Part shown: positions 52,106 to 59,301 of the stretch, one piece after another
Numbering within the stretch: the first letter of the stretch is position 1
Layout: each line of letters starts with the position of its first letter
DNA from: Fimbriimonadaceae bacterium
Lineage (GTDB): Bacteria > Armatimonadota > Fimbriimonadia > Fimbriimonadales > Fimbriimonadaceae
NCBI GenBank assembly: GCA_019454105.1
Contig: CP075364.1
Span: 1,119,362 to 1,183,361, forward strand
DNA length: 64,000 nucleotides
Direction: 5' to 3'
The notes under the pieces: generated by a model
The model's input: the letters and a program-made list of their open reading frames with translations, nothing else
Told to the model about the DNA's origin: nothing
Databases searched by the model: none
Made by a program: the position numbers and the translations under genes

Positions 52106-52683
52106 GCCGGCGCGTGGCGGTCGTGAGGACGGGGCGGGCGGGCTCGGCGTCGCTTCTGGCCGCGCTCCGGCGGTGCGGAGCGGAGCCGTTCTTTCCGGAA
52201 AACCCGGGCGAAGTCGAGGCGACGACTTTCTTGGCCCTCTGCGGAGCCGGACCGTTCGGTCAAGCGATGGCGGCCCTGGAGACAGCCGGTTTCGTCGAGC
52301 CTCTCCGCACCCGGATCGAGTACGACCGCCCGACGATCGCCATCGGGCTCGGGATGCATCTGTTGTTCGAGACCTGCGGCACTTTGGGGGGGATCGCCGC
52401 CGTGCCGGGAGAGGTCGGCCAACTCCCGAGCCCGCACATCGGCTGGAACGCGGTCGAGGGCGAGGACGCGACCTTGCCAGAGGGCCTCGCTTACTTCTGC
52501 CACTGCATGGCCACTCTGACCGAGCCGGACGGTTGGCTCGCCAGTTGGGCCGACCACGGTGGCCCCATCGTCGCGGCGGTCCAGAGAGGAACCGTGCTCG
52601 GGAGCCAGTTTCATCCCGAGCTTTCCGGTGGCTACGGCGAGCGGATCCTGCGGACTTGGCTCATGGAGTGGGCGTCGTGGTGA
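52102..52683 (+). CDS. HisH-like glutamine amidotransferase lacking the catalytic cysteine
   Basis: HisH supplies ammonia to HisF for imidazole-glycerol-phosphate synthesis. This 193-residue class-I amidotransferase-like protein keeps the histidine and glutamate of the triad in SQFHPELSGGYGERIL (His171, Glu173), plus GAGPFGQAMAAL. The nucleophile motif usually reads GICLGMQLLFE; here it is AIGLGMHLLFE, so Gly82 replaces Cys. The change needs two base changes at least. The oxyanion PG region reads CG. It overlaps pepF by 4 nt and the HisF-like gene by 4 nt (GTGA). Glutaminase activity is not expected. Confidence 0.82.
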   Translation: MSRRVAVVRTGRAGSASLLAALRRCGAEPFFPENPGEVEATTFLALCGAGPFGQAMAALETAGFVEPLRTRIEYDRPTIAIGLGMHLLFETCGTLGGIAAVPGEVGQLPSPHIGWNAVEGEDATLPEGLAYFCHCMATLTEPDGWLASWADHGGPIVAAVQRGTVLGSQFHPELSGGYGERILRTWLMEWASW

Positions 52684-53366
52684 AGAAGCGGGTCGTCCCG
52701 TGTCTCCAAGTCCGATCGGGCCGCGCTGTGCGCGAGGTCAAGTTCGAGGGGCTCGACGACCCCGGCGACCCGAAGGCGGTCCTGCTCGCCTTTCAAGCCC
52801 ATGGGGCGGACGAGGTCTACCTCGACCAATTCGCCGGCCCCGAAGACGATATTGGTTTGTTTGTTTCCGTCTTGGAGTCGGTGCGTGAGGAGTTGGCCAT
52901 TCCCATGACGGTCGGGGCCGCCTCCACGGTCGATGAGGCCGAGTCGTGGTTCATGGCTGGGGCGGACCGCGTGTCCGTCCAATTTGATCCGCCCGAAGGA
53001 CGCGACTTGTTGACCAGGCTCGTTGCGGTTCATGGAACCGAGCGGGTCGTGGCCAAAGTCTCCGGTGGGTCAGCGGCGAAAGTGGTCGCGGCCGAGGCCG
53101 AACGGCTCGGAGCCGGAGAGATCCTCCTCGTCCTCGCCAATGGAGATGGTCGAGACGTTGTCAGCCCCGTCTGTCATGCTGTCCGTGTGCCAGTCGCGAC
53201 GCTTGGCGCGACCGAATCGCCCCAAGCAATGCTGGCCGCGTTCGAGGCTGGGGCGGCGGCGGCCCTCGCCGCTACCGTCTTCGCCGATCAGGTTGTGACC
53301 GTCGCCGACATCAAGCGCCGCCTCGTCTCCCTCGGCGCCGACGTCCGACCGCCTAACGACCTCTAG
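52680..53366 (+). CDS. HisF-like TIM-barrel protein lacking both catalytic aspartates
   Basis: HisF cyclises PRFAR with ammonia to give IGP and AICAR. This 228-residue protein, about 25 shorter than usual, follows the HisF frame: KKRVVPCLQVRSGRAVREVK, GADEVYLDQFAGPED, AIPMTVGAASTVDEA, GAGEILLVLANGDGRD and an alanine-rich final strand. The first catalytic aspartate (PCLDV in active enzymes) is Gln10, and the second (VVAIDAKR) lies in VVAKVSGGS, with no acid. The phosphate-loop glycines of TVGGGI are altered, and a loop of about 20 residues after the second site is missing. The start is GTG. Classical activity is very unlikely. Confidence 0.82.
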   Translation: MKKRVVPCLQVRSGRAVREVKFEGLDDPGDPKAVLLAFQAHGADEVYLDQFAGPEDDIGLFVSVLESVREELAIPMTVGAASTVDEAESWFMAGADRVSVQFDPPEGRDLLTRLVAVHGTERVVAKVSGGSAAKVVAAEAERLGAGEILLVLANGDGRDVVSPVCHAVRVPVATLGATESPQAMLAAFEAGAAAALAATVFADQVVTVADIKRRLVSLGADVRPPNDL

Positions 53367-56044
53367 TCGGGTGTGGGCTTCAGGCTCTTGGCGAGAGCGC
53401 GCACCTGCGGCACCGGGTCGGACCGCAAAGAGAGGAAGCTCTCGATGTACTCCTGAGGGCATCGGCCAGCCAAGACGAGCAGGGCCTCGGCCCGGACCCC
53501 CGGTCTCGGGTCCATCAGCAGGGCCCCCACGCGGCCCAGAGCCTCGCCGCTCTTGGACTCGCCCAAAAGCCGGACCCCGACCCTGGCGCGGCGGTCGTCC
53601 GCGTCCATGACCAAAGTCGACGCGAGCGCGACGGCTTGGTCTGGAAACTTGCCAAGAAGCTGGGCCGCCGCCTGCCAGGTCGGCAAGTCGGTCGAGTTCA
53701 GCATCGATTGGGCCGTGCCGAGCGTACTCGGATCAGCGATCTGGTTCAACGAAACCATAGCGGCACGGGCCAGGAGCCGGTCTTGGCTCAGACACATGCG
53801 CGACAATGCGGGCAAGGCCCCGACCGCTTTGAGCGGGCCCGCCGCCTTGGCCGCAGGGAGCTGAAGCTCTGGATCCTCCAAAGCGGACGGGACGAACGCG
53901 GCGAATTCGGTCGCTCCTGCGTCGACGGCGATGCCGAGAAGATGGCGCCGCTCGGTGACACTGCCCTGGATCCAGGCCCGTGCCAGCACGGGCGAGGCGG
54001 ATGAGCCTAGGGCCTTGACGACGGCCGAGAAGCAGCGCTGCTGAAGACGGTCGGAGCCGGCCAGCCGCTGGGAGACCATCCACTCCAGTGCCGGCACCCC
54101 GATCGCGATCAGCTTGTCGGTCGCATCGGCGACGGCGGCCTGGGCTGAACCGACGCCCCACTGGGTCGCAGTCTTGTAGAGCGCGGCCAGTTGCTCGTCG
54201 CTGGGCTTGGGGGTCGATCCGGGTTCGGGCTGGGGTCGAGACTCGGTGGCCAGAGCGACTGAAGCCGATTCAGCGTCATACGCGACTCCCCAGGTCGAGC
54301 CCGAAGTGGCCGCGCCGTCCTTCAGGCCCTTTCGATAGTCGTCGGTTCCTCCCAGGTCGACGAAGACGCCCAACGAGCCCGTTCCCCGGGCTGCGTTGCC
54401 TTGGCCGGGCGGGCCCTCGTAGCGGTCGTTCCCGGCCGAGTCGATGAAGATCCCAAGCCCGTTGGCGACGCCGATCCCGGGTTGTCCCCCTTGCGAAGAG
54501 TAGCAATCATTGCCCGCTCGGTCGAGGAGCAGGGCCACACCGTAATCGTGGCCAATCGCGTGGCAAGCCCCCACCTTGACCATATAGGAATCATCGCCCT
54601 CCAGGTCGATCAAGTAGGCGGCGGTGACGTGCATCGCGCTCGCTTGGGCGTAGTGGTGGGCGGTATAGGAGTCGTTCCCAGTCGCGTCGAAGAGCGAGCC
54701 GAGGGCCAGCCAGTAGGACGCGCCCTGGCAATAGGTGTCGCCCAAGTAGGAGTCGTTGCCGCCCAGATCGCTGAGAAGGCCGATACCTCCGCTGACCCCG
54801 CCTGTGTCTTCGCGGTATCCGGAGGCGAACCCCTGGGCGAACGAGTAGGAGACGCCGGTGAAGAGAGGCTCGTTCATCGAGAGGCCGCCCGCGCGGTAGA
54901 TGTCCGATCCGGAGTGGTCGATCAACCAACCGACGCCTTGGGTACGGGCGGCGCCTTGGCCAAAGAGGCGGACGCTGTAGTGGTCGTCGCCCGCTCGGTC
55001 TTCACAGACTCCAACGCCGAAGAGCCCGAAACCTTGGGCCAACGCCCAAGAGCGGTAGACGTCGTTGCCTTGGGCATCGAGCAAGTAGCCGAAACCAGCG
55101 ATCCCGGCCCCAGCCGTGATGTTGCGTGCCGAGTAGACGTCGTCGCCTGAGAGGTCCACGGCAACCCCAACGCCCAAGACTCCGGCCCCGACCGAGAGAT
55201 CCCGGGTGGCGTACCGGTCGTCACCTGCCAGGTCGATCAAAACCCCGGTGTAGCCCACGCCGGCTCCGTGACGCCCACGGTAGACGTCGTCCCCACCAAG
55301 GTCGACAATGAGTCGGACGTCGGTCTCGTCGTGCTGGTCGTTCCCGTTTCCAGCGACGACGACAGGCAGGCCGTGCACCCGGAGGCGGACTTTCCCCTCC
55401 ATCGTCACCTTGGCGTCGCGAAGCTGCTGCGCGGCCCGTACAGCGACGCCGGCGACCAGCTCCCCGGCCTCGCGGATCTTGGCCAAATCAACCCGGGAGA
55501 GCAACTCGAGCAACCGCTTTCGAGGCGAAGGTTGAGATCGGACGAAGTCGAAGACGACCAAGGGTTCTTCGACCGCCATGACAGGGAGGCCCTCGATCAG
55601 CTCGCGCTGTTCGGCCGGGGTGAGTCCCTTGACCGCTTCAAGGATCTGGGCGTCCGAATGGCGCATCGCTTGGGTGAGGGCCGAGATTGGTGTCCGCAAC
55701 GGAGCAGCAAGGGCGTCCAGACCCTCGATCGTGGCTAAAGGCGCCGGCGACATCGGGGCCGCGCCCCCCAACACCTCGCGTCGAAGACTCGCGAACGGGT
55801 CCCCTCCTTCGACTCGGTGCAAGCGCATCAAAGGTTCGAGAGTGGCGATCGGGTCGCGAAGGGCCGCATCGACGAGGCCGAACCGATATTTGTCCTGGAA
55901 TGGCAGTCGTTCGAACAGGAGGTCCGACGGCTTCATGTTTCCGAGGAACAGGGCGTCGTCGACTCCTCGTCGTTCCTCGACCGTGAGTTGGGCCCAGCCC
56001 ACTGCCCCGAACATCGACACGACCGCGGCCAGCCAAAGGCGCAT
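53363..56044 (-). CDS. Exported repeat protein: twelve DxxGxDxY units plus HEAT-like repeats
   Basis: This 893-residue protein has a signal peptide (MRLWLAAVVSMFGAVGWAQ). Residues 20-240 are helical. From 248 to about 573 a unit like GxxxDxxGxDxY followed by small and glycine residues recurs twelve times. Its first Asp lies at 248, 271, 297, 323, 349, 376, 426, 453, 480, 508, 535 and 563, a period of 26-28 with one 50-residue gap. The acidic turns look suited to calcium, and a beta-solenoid is inferred. From about 610 to the end, helical HEAT-like repeats follow (ARAAMVSLNQIADPSTLGTA, VRAEALLVLAG). No named function is known. A CATAAT box is 5 nt before the ATG. It converges with the HisF-like gene on one CTAG. 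Confidence 0.8.
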   Translation of the reverse strand: MRLWLAAVVSMFGAVGWAQLTVEERRGVDDALFLGNMKPSDLLFERLPFQDKYRFGLVDAALRDPIATLEPLMRLHRVEGGDPFASLRREVLGGAAPMSPAPLATIEGLDALAAPLRTPISALTQAMRHSDAQILEAVKGLTPAEQRELIEGLPVMAVEEPLVVFDFVRSQPSPRKRLLELLSRVDLAKIREAGELVAGVAVRAAQQLRDAKVTMEGKVRLRVHGLPVVVAGNGNDQHDETDVRLIVDLGGDDVYRGRHGAGVGYTGVLIDLAGDDRYATRDLSVGAGVLGVGVAVDLSGDDVYSARNITAGAGIAGFGYLLDAQGNDVYRSWALAQGFGLFGVGVCEDRAGDDHYSVRLFGQGAARTQGVGWLIDHSGSDIYRAGGLSMNEPLFTGVSYSFAQGFASGYREDTGGVSGGIGLLSDLGGNDSYLGDTYCQGASYWLALGSLFDATGNDSYTAHHYAQASAMHVTAAYLIDLEGDDSYMVKVGACHAIGHDYGVALLLDRAGNDCYSSQGGQPGIGVANGLGIFIDSAGNDRYEGPPGQGNAARGTGSLGVFVDLGGTDDYRKGLKDGAATSGSTWGVAYDAESASVALATESRPQPEPGSTPKPSDEQLAALYKTATQWGVGSAQAAVADATDKLIAIGVPALEWMVSQRLAGSDRLQQRCFSAVVKALGSSASPVLARAWIQGSVTERRHLLGIAVDAGATEFAAFVPSALEDPELQLPAAKAAGPLKAVGALPALSRMCLSQDRLLARAAMVSLNQIADPSTLGTAQSMLNSTDLPTWQAAAQLLGKFPDQAVALASTLVMDADDRRARVGVRLLGESKSGEALGRVGALLMDPRPGVRAEALLVLAGRCPQEYIESFLSLRSDPVPQVRALAKSLKPTPD

Positions 56045-56049
56045 GGCCG

Positions 56050-56055
56050 ATTATG
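56050..56055 (-). promoter_or_regulatory. -10-like box CATAAT, leaderless start of the 56044 gene
   Basis: On the minus strand CATAAT is followed by 5 nt and the ATG at 56044. It overlaps the 3' end of the upstream gene, so it would be an internal promoter. Confidence 0.45.
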
Positions 56056-57121
56056 TCTGAGGAGCCAAAGACTGTTCGACCCACTGCCAAAGCGGGGCGA
56101 CCGGGGCCTTTGGCTCGACCAAGGTGCGCTCGTCAAAGGGCCACCCACCTTCGCCTGGCCAGGCAACAGCCAACCCGCCCTCCAGGCCCGGCACGGCCAC
56201 AAGCAAGGACTCTGCTCGCCGCACCATCGCCGGGCCGATCAGTTCGTCTTCAAGCCGGCGCCATGCGGCAAGTCGCTCCTCGAGGTCATCGGGATCGGGC
56301 GCAGGCATAACGACGATCCGATCTCGCGGCCCCGACAGGTCCGTCGGGGAACGGCCGAGGAGCCGCCGGTGGCCGTATCGGACCAGCCGCGCCAACCCCG
56401 CGATCGCCAAGTCGTCGGCATCGACCTGGGCCGGGAAGCCCCGCCTGAGAGCCAGGTTTGGCACGGCCCGACGGTGACCCCCGCCCCAAGGCCAGAGGAT
56501 GTTGAAAGGAACTCTCCCTTCGTCGGTCCTCCTCCGGTTGAGGTCCAAAGCGGAAAGAAGCTCGACGCTGTCCTCGATGAGGCGTCGGAGCGCCGCCTCG
56601 CCGTCGCCCTCGGGCCAGACCTCGCGATAGTGCCGACCGACCGCCCCGCTCCAAGGCGTCAGTCCGAGATCAAGCGAACCCCGTTCCCAAACAAGCCCGT
56701 TCTGGCCTGCCTGTCCGAGGACTGGGACCAAGACGCGAGTGCGGAGCCGTTCAAAGACTTCTTCGAGCCCTGAGACCAGCGGAAAGTCGCGCACGCCGCG
56801 CAGGGTCCCGTCTTCGCTGATCGATCCCAAGGTCAAGCAGAACTCCACGCTCCTTTCCGGCGGGTCGCAATCGAGTCCCGCGACCCACAACGGCCCGGGC
56901 GGCATCCAGTTCTCGCGCGGATCCAGTCCGAGAGCCTCGAAAGGGGCGGTGTCGGGGTTGGCCCGTGTCAAACGCCCCACCGTCCCGGTCTCGGCGAGCC
57001 GGTGGGTGACAGGCCCAGCTTCCCTTAGGATCCCCGGAGAGTCCGGCGTGCCGACCGTCCCCGGGGCGATCAGGACGAGCCGCTCGGTTTCTGACCCTTT
57101 TCCGCCCACCATGCCCGCCAT
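56051..57121 (-). CDS. Degenerate archaeal-type phosphoglycerate mutase (ApgM) relative
   Basis: The 356-residue protein follows the order of cofactor-independent ApgM of the alkaline phosphatase superfamily: GILREAGPVTHRLAETGTVG, then DTAPFEALGLDPRENWMPPG, LTPWSGAVGRHYREVWPEGD, the RVPFNILWPWGGGHRR block, and DELIGPAMVRR. Metal and catalytic residues are missing: the DGxGD start reads APGTVG, the serine of SDTA is Pro, and the HVEAPDExGH segment reads MPAPDPDDLEE. Mutase activity is not expected. The start is within the VanZ gene (52-nt overlap); ATG 57112 or GTG 57109 are alternatives. The role is unknown. Confidence 0.7.
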   Translation of the reverse strand: MAGMVGGKGSETERLVLIAPGTVGTPDSPGILREAGPVTHRLAETGTVGRLTRANPDTAPFEALGLDPRENWMPPGPLWVAGLDCDPPERSVEFCLTLGSISEDGTLRGVRDFPLVSGLEEVFERLRTRVLVPVLGQAGQNGLVWERGSLDLGLTPWSGAVGRHYREVWPEGDGEAALRRLIEDSVELLSALDLNRRRTDEGRVPFNILWPWGGGHRRAVPNLALRRGFPAQVDADDLAIAGLARLVRYGHRRLLGRSPTDLSGPRDRIVVMPAPDPDDLEERLAAWRRLEDELIGPAMVRRAESLLVAVPGLEGGLAVAWPGEGGWPFDERTLVEPKAPVAPLWQWVEQSLAPQT

Positions 57122-57741
57122 TGTGGTGCTAGCAGAACAGTCATGCCCAAGACATCCAAGAGGACGTCACCAAAGGCACCTGTGCGAGTCCCGGCGGAAA
57201 AGGTCTGGTGCCATTCGTCGAGACAGGCGTGGGGAACCGCCCACCCGTATCCGGCCAGAAGCTGAGATCCAGGCTTGCTTCCAGCCGCTTGGCCTGCCGA
57301 CCAGGCTAAGACCCCGTAGGCGAGCACGTGGACCGCCTTGCGCACCACGAAGTTCACCAACTCGGCTTGCTGAAGTTCCAGGCCGACGAACTCGGTCAAG
57401 AAGGATAGCAACCGCCCGGGGCCACCGGCCGGGCCGGATCCAAGCACGGTGAGAAGGCCCAACAGCAACGCAAGGAGAACGAACCATCGGGCCCTTCTCC
57501 TCTCCGCCCCGACCGCAAAGGGGGCCAGGACAGCGAGCCCCATCGCCGCGACCAACAACACGCTCTTGGGGAGCAGGCTCTCCCCTCCCGGCCAAAGATG
57601 CGCGACGGGCCCGGCCACGGCCCCGATCACGACAGCGGCCGAATAGAGCCACGCGCGACGCTGGATCCGCAAAGGATCCAGGACCGCCAAGAACCCGGCC
57701 ACGACCAGGGCCCCACCGATGGCCTTGAAGTACGGCTCCAC
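57070..57741 (-). CDS. VanZ-family membrane protein
   Basis: This 223-residue membrane protein has six or so hydrophobic segments. The family signature is present: NFVVRKAVHVLAYGVLAW, then CLDEWHQTFSAGTRTGAFGD leading into VLLDVLGM. VanZ-like proteins are widespread; in enterococci VanZ lowers teicoplanin binding, but most homologues have no assigned role. It overlaps the ApgM-like gene by 52 nt, so the two are cotranscribed, and it is divergent from surE. There is no sign of a vancomycin-resistance cluster. Confidence 0.88.
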   Translation of the reverse strand: MEPYFKAIGGALVVAGFLAVLDPLRIQRRAWLYSAAVVIGAVAGPVAHLWPGGESLLPKSVLLVAAMGLAVLAPFAVGAERRRARWFVLLALLLGLLTVLGSGPAGGPGRLLSFLTEFVGLELQQAELVNFVVRKAVHVLAYGVLAWSAGQAAGSKPGSQLLAGYGWAVPHACLDEWHQTFSAGTRTGAFGDVLLDVLGMTVLLAPQWRAWWAEKGQKPSGSS

Positions 57742-57766
57742 GCGGTGAGACTAGCATCCTGCGCGG

Positions 57767-57772
57767 TAGTCT
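57767..57772 (+). promoter_or_regulatory. -10-like box TAGTCT, leaderless start of surE
   Basis: TAGTCT is followed by 7 nt and the GTG at 57780. The intergenic space to the divergent VanZ gene is only 38 bp. Confidence 0.45.
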
Positions 57773-57779
57773 TGGCTCC

Positions 57780-58547
57780 GTGAGGATCTTGGTCACGAAC
57801 GACGACGGCATCGAGGCTGAAGGCATACGCCACCTGGCCTTGGTGGCGGCCCAATTCGGCACGGTGAAGGTCGTCGCTCCGGACCGGGAGCGCAGCGCCT
57901 GCGGCCACGCGATGACGATGCGAGACCCCTTGCGAGTCAAAGAAACCGACTTTCACGGCCTGGAGGGCTATATCGTGAACGGCCTGCCAGTGGACTGCGT
58001 CAATGTTGCGCTCACCGTCGCCTGGCCGGACGGGTGCGACCTCGTATTGAGCGGGTTCAACAACGGCCCTAACCTTGGGTTCGACGCCACTTATAGCGGC
58101 ACGGTCGCAGCGGCGATGGAAGGACGGATCAACGGGATCCGGTCGATCGCACTGTCGATGTGCGTCTTTGCCGACGGTGCTCCTTTCCACTATGAGACCG
58201 GATCCAAGTGGCTGGAGGAGAACTGGGGCTGGCTGACAGCGCTCGACCTCCCGGAGCTGACGTTCTTAAACGTCAATGTGCCCGCGCTGGCCTGGCCGGA
58301 GATCGAAGGCCACCGGTTCGTGGCGATGGGGCGTCGGGTCTATGAAGACCGCGTGGAGAGGCGAGAGGATCCATGGGGCAGGCCTTACTACTGGCAAGGG
58401 GGCGTGGTCGTGATGCGGCCCGATATGGTGGGGACTGACGTCTGGGCCGTGACGAACGGGTATGTGTCGGTATCGCCCTTGAGCCTTGACTGGACGAACG
58501 CCGAGGCCCTGGCCCGGCTCGTCTCCGGAGCCAAGGCCGCGACTTAG
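57780..58547 (+). CDS. surE: 5'/3'-nucleotidase SurE
   Basis: SurE dephosphorylates nucleoside monophosphates, with metal dependence, and helps survival in stationary phase. The 255-residue protein begins RILVTNDDGIEAEGIRHLA, with the Asp pair for metal binding. APDRERSACGHAMTM carries the conserved Ser, and LVLSGFNNGPNLGFDATYSG carries the Asn ligand and GTVAAAMEG. It starts at GTG with a -10 box 7 nt upstream. Its stop overlaps the convergent gene's stop in TTAG (58544-58547). Confidence 0.94.
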   Translation: MRILVTNDDGIEAEGIRHLALVAAQFGTVKVVAPDRERSACGHAMTMRDPLRVKETDFHGLEGYIVNGLPVDCVNVALTVAWPDGCDLVLSGFNNGPNLGFDATYSGTVAAAMEGRINGIRSIALSMCVFADGAPFHYETGSKWLEENWGWLTALDLPELTFLNVNVPALAWPEIEGHRFVAMGRRVYEDRVERREDPWGRPYYWQGGVVVMRPDMVGTDVWAVTNGYVSVSPLSLDWTNAEALARLVSGAKAAT

Positions 58548-59233
58548 CTTCCTTCGAGCCATGCCGCGAGAGGAGAGCGGGCTGCCTCCGAGAGCAGATC
58601 GCGCAAGGTCTGCTCGCCGAGTATCCATCGGAGGACTTGGTGCGGCACCCGGGCGGCCTGATCTGAAGACAGCGGCTGTGGCCAGAGCAAAGAATCGTGC
58701 TCAAACCCTTCGGGCATGAGGACTCCCCGGACAAGGCTCACGACCCGGGCTCGGCGGGGAGCCAGTTGGGCGACCCGCGACAGCGCCTCACCGATCACGG
58801 CCTCGCGGTCGCGTCCGATGTCCGTCGGACTGGACAGAATCGCCCGTGTGCGGGGGCTCAGGCGGTCGAGCGGTGTCGGCCGGTTCGGGTCGCCATGCGG
58901 GATGAAAACCTCGTCCTCATCGACCCGCTCTTCGAACTCCTTGACCGAGGTGAGGCCGAGCATCCTCCATGCGCCGTCCTCGTTCAGGGCGACGATGACT
59001 TCCGTGGCCTCTTCCAAGGCTTCCGAGAGCTCGGTCGTGGCCCTGACGGGCGCGTCGTTGTCCGTTTCTTCCAGGCACGCCCGAAAAAATCGGTCGAAGA
59101 GATCCAGCCGTTCTTCGTTCGCGTCGTAGAGTCGGAACTCGGCCTGTCCCGTTGGGCGCCAGACTGCGAGCACGGCGAGTACCGGCGGCATGCACCGAAG
59201 GTTCCCGGCTCCGATCACGGCCACCCGCCTCAT
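58544..59233 (-). CDS. Short GH4-like Rossmann-fold protein
   Basis: This 229-residue protein starts RRVAVIGAGNLRCMPPVLAV with an NAD-binding glycine motif, then FRLYDANEERLDLFDRF. This is the opening of family-4 glycosidases and alpha-galacturonidase-like enzymes, which are about 430 residues long. The middle has EVIVALNEDGAWRML where GH4 enzymes carry their substrate loop. The Cys and His metal ligands and the second domain are absent. It may be a reduced regulator, or a dehydrogenase-like relative with another job. The ATG at 59233 lies 7 nt after a TAAACT box; a start seven codons upstream is less likely. Confidence 0.6.
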   Translation of the reverse strand: MRRVAVIGAGNLRCMPPVLAVLAVWRPTGQAEFRLYDANEERLDLFDRFFRACLEETDNDAPVRATTELSEALEEATEVIVALNEDGAWRMLGLTSVKEFEERVDEDEVFIPHGDPNRPTPLDRLSPRTRAILSSPTDIGRDREAVIGEALSRVAQLAPRRARVVSLVRGVLMPEGFEHDSLLWPQPLSSDQAARVPHQVLRWILGEQTLRDLLSEAARSPLAAWLEGS

Positions 59234-59240
59234 TTCCCAT

Positions 59241-59246
59241 AGTTTA
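59241..59246 (-). promoter_or_regulatory. -10-like box TAAACT, leaderless start of the 59233 gene
   Basis: On the minus strand TAAACT is followed by 7 nt and the ATG at 59233. Confidence 0.5.
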
Positions 59247-59301
59247 CGGCACACTGACGGCTCCGCCGCTCACCTTCTCGGCGCCATACTGGACGGGCAG
59301 C

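Noticed and set aside
57070-57741. Glycopeptide resistance because of the VanZ-family gene
   Set aside because: No vanH, vanA/B, vanX or vanS/R genes are present, and the Ddl half of the fusion looks like a normal D-Ala-D-Ala ligase. VanZ-like proteins are common without resistance.
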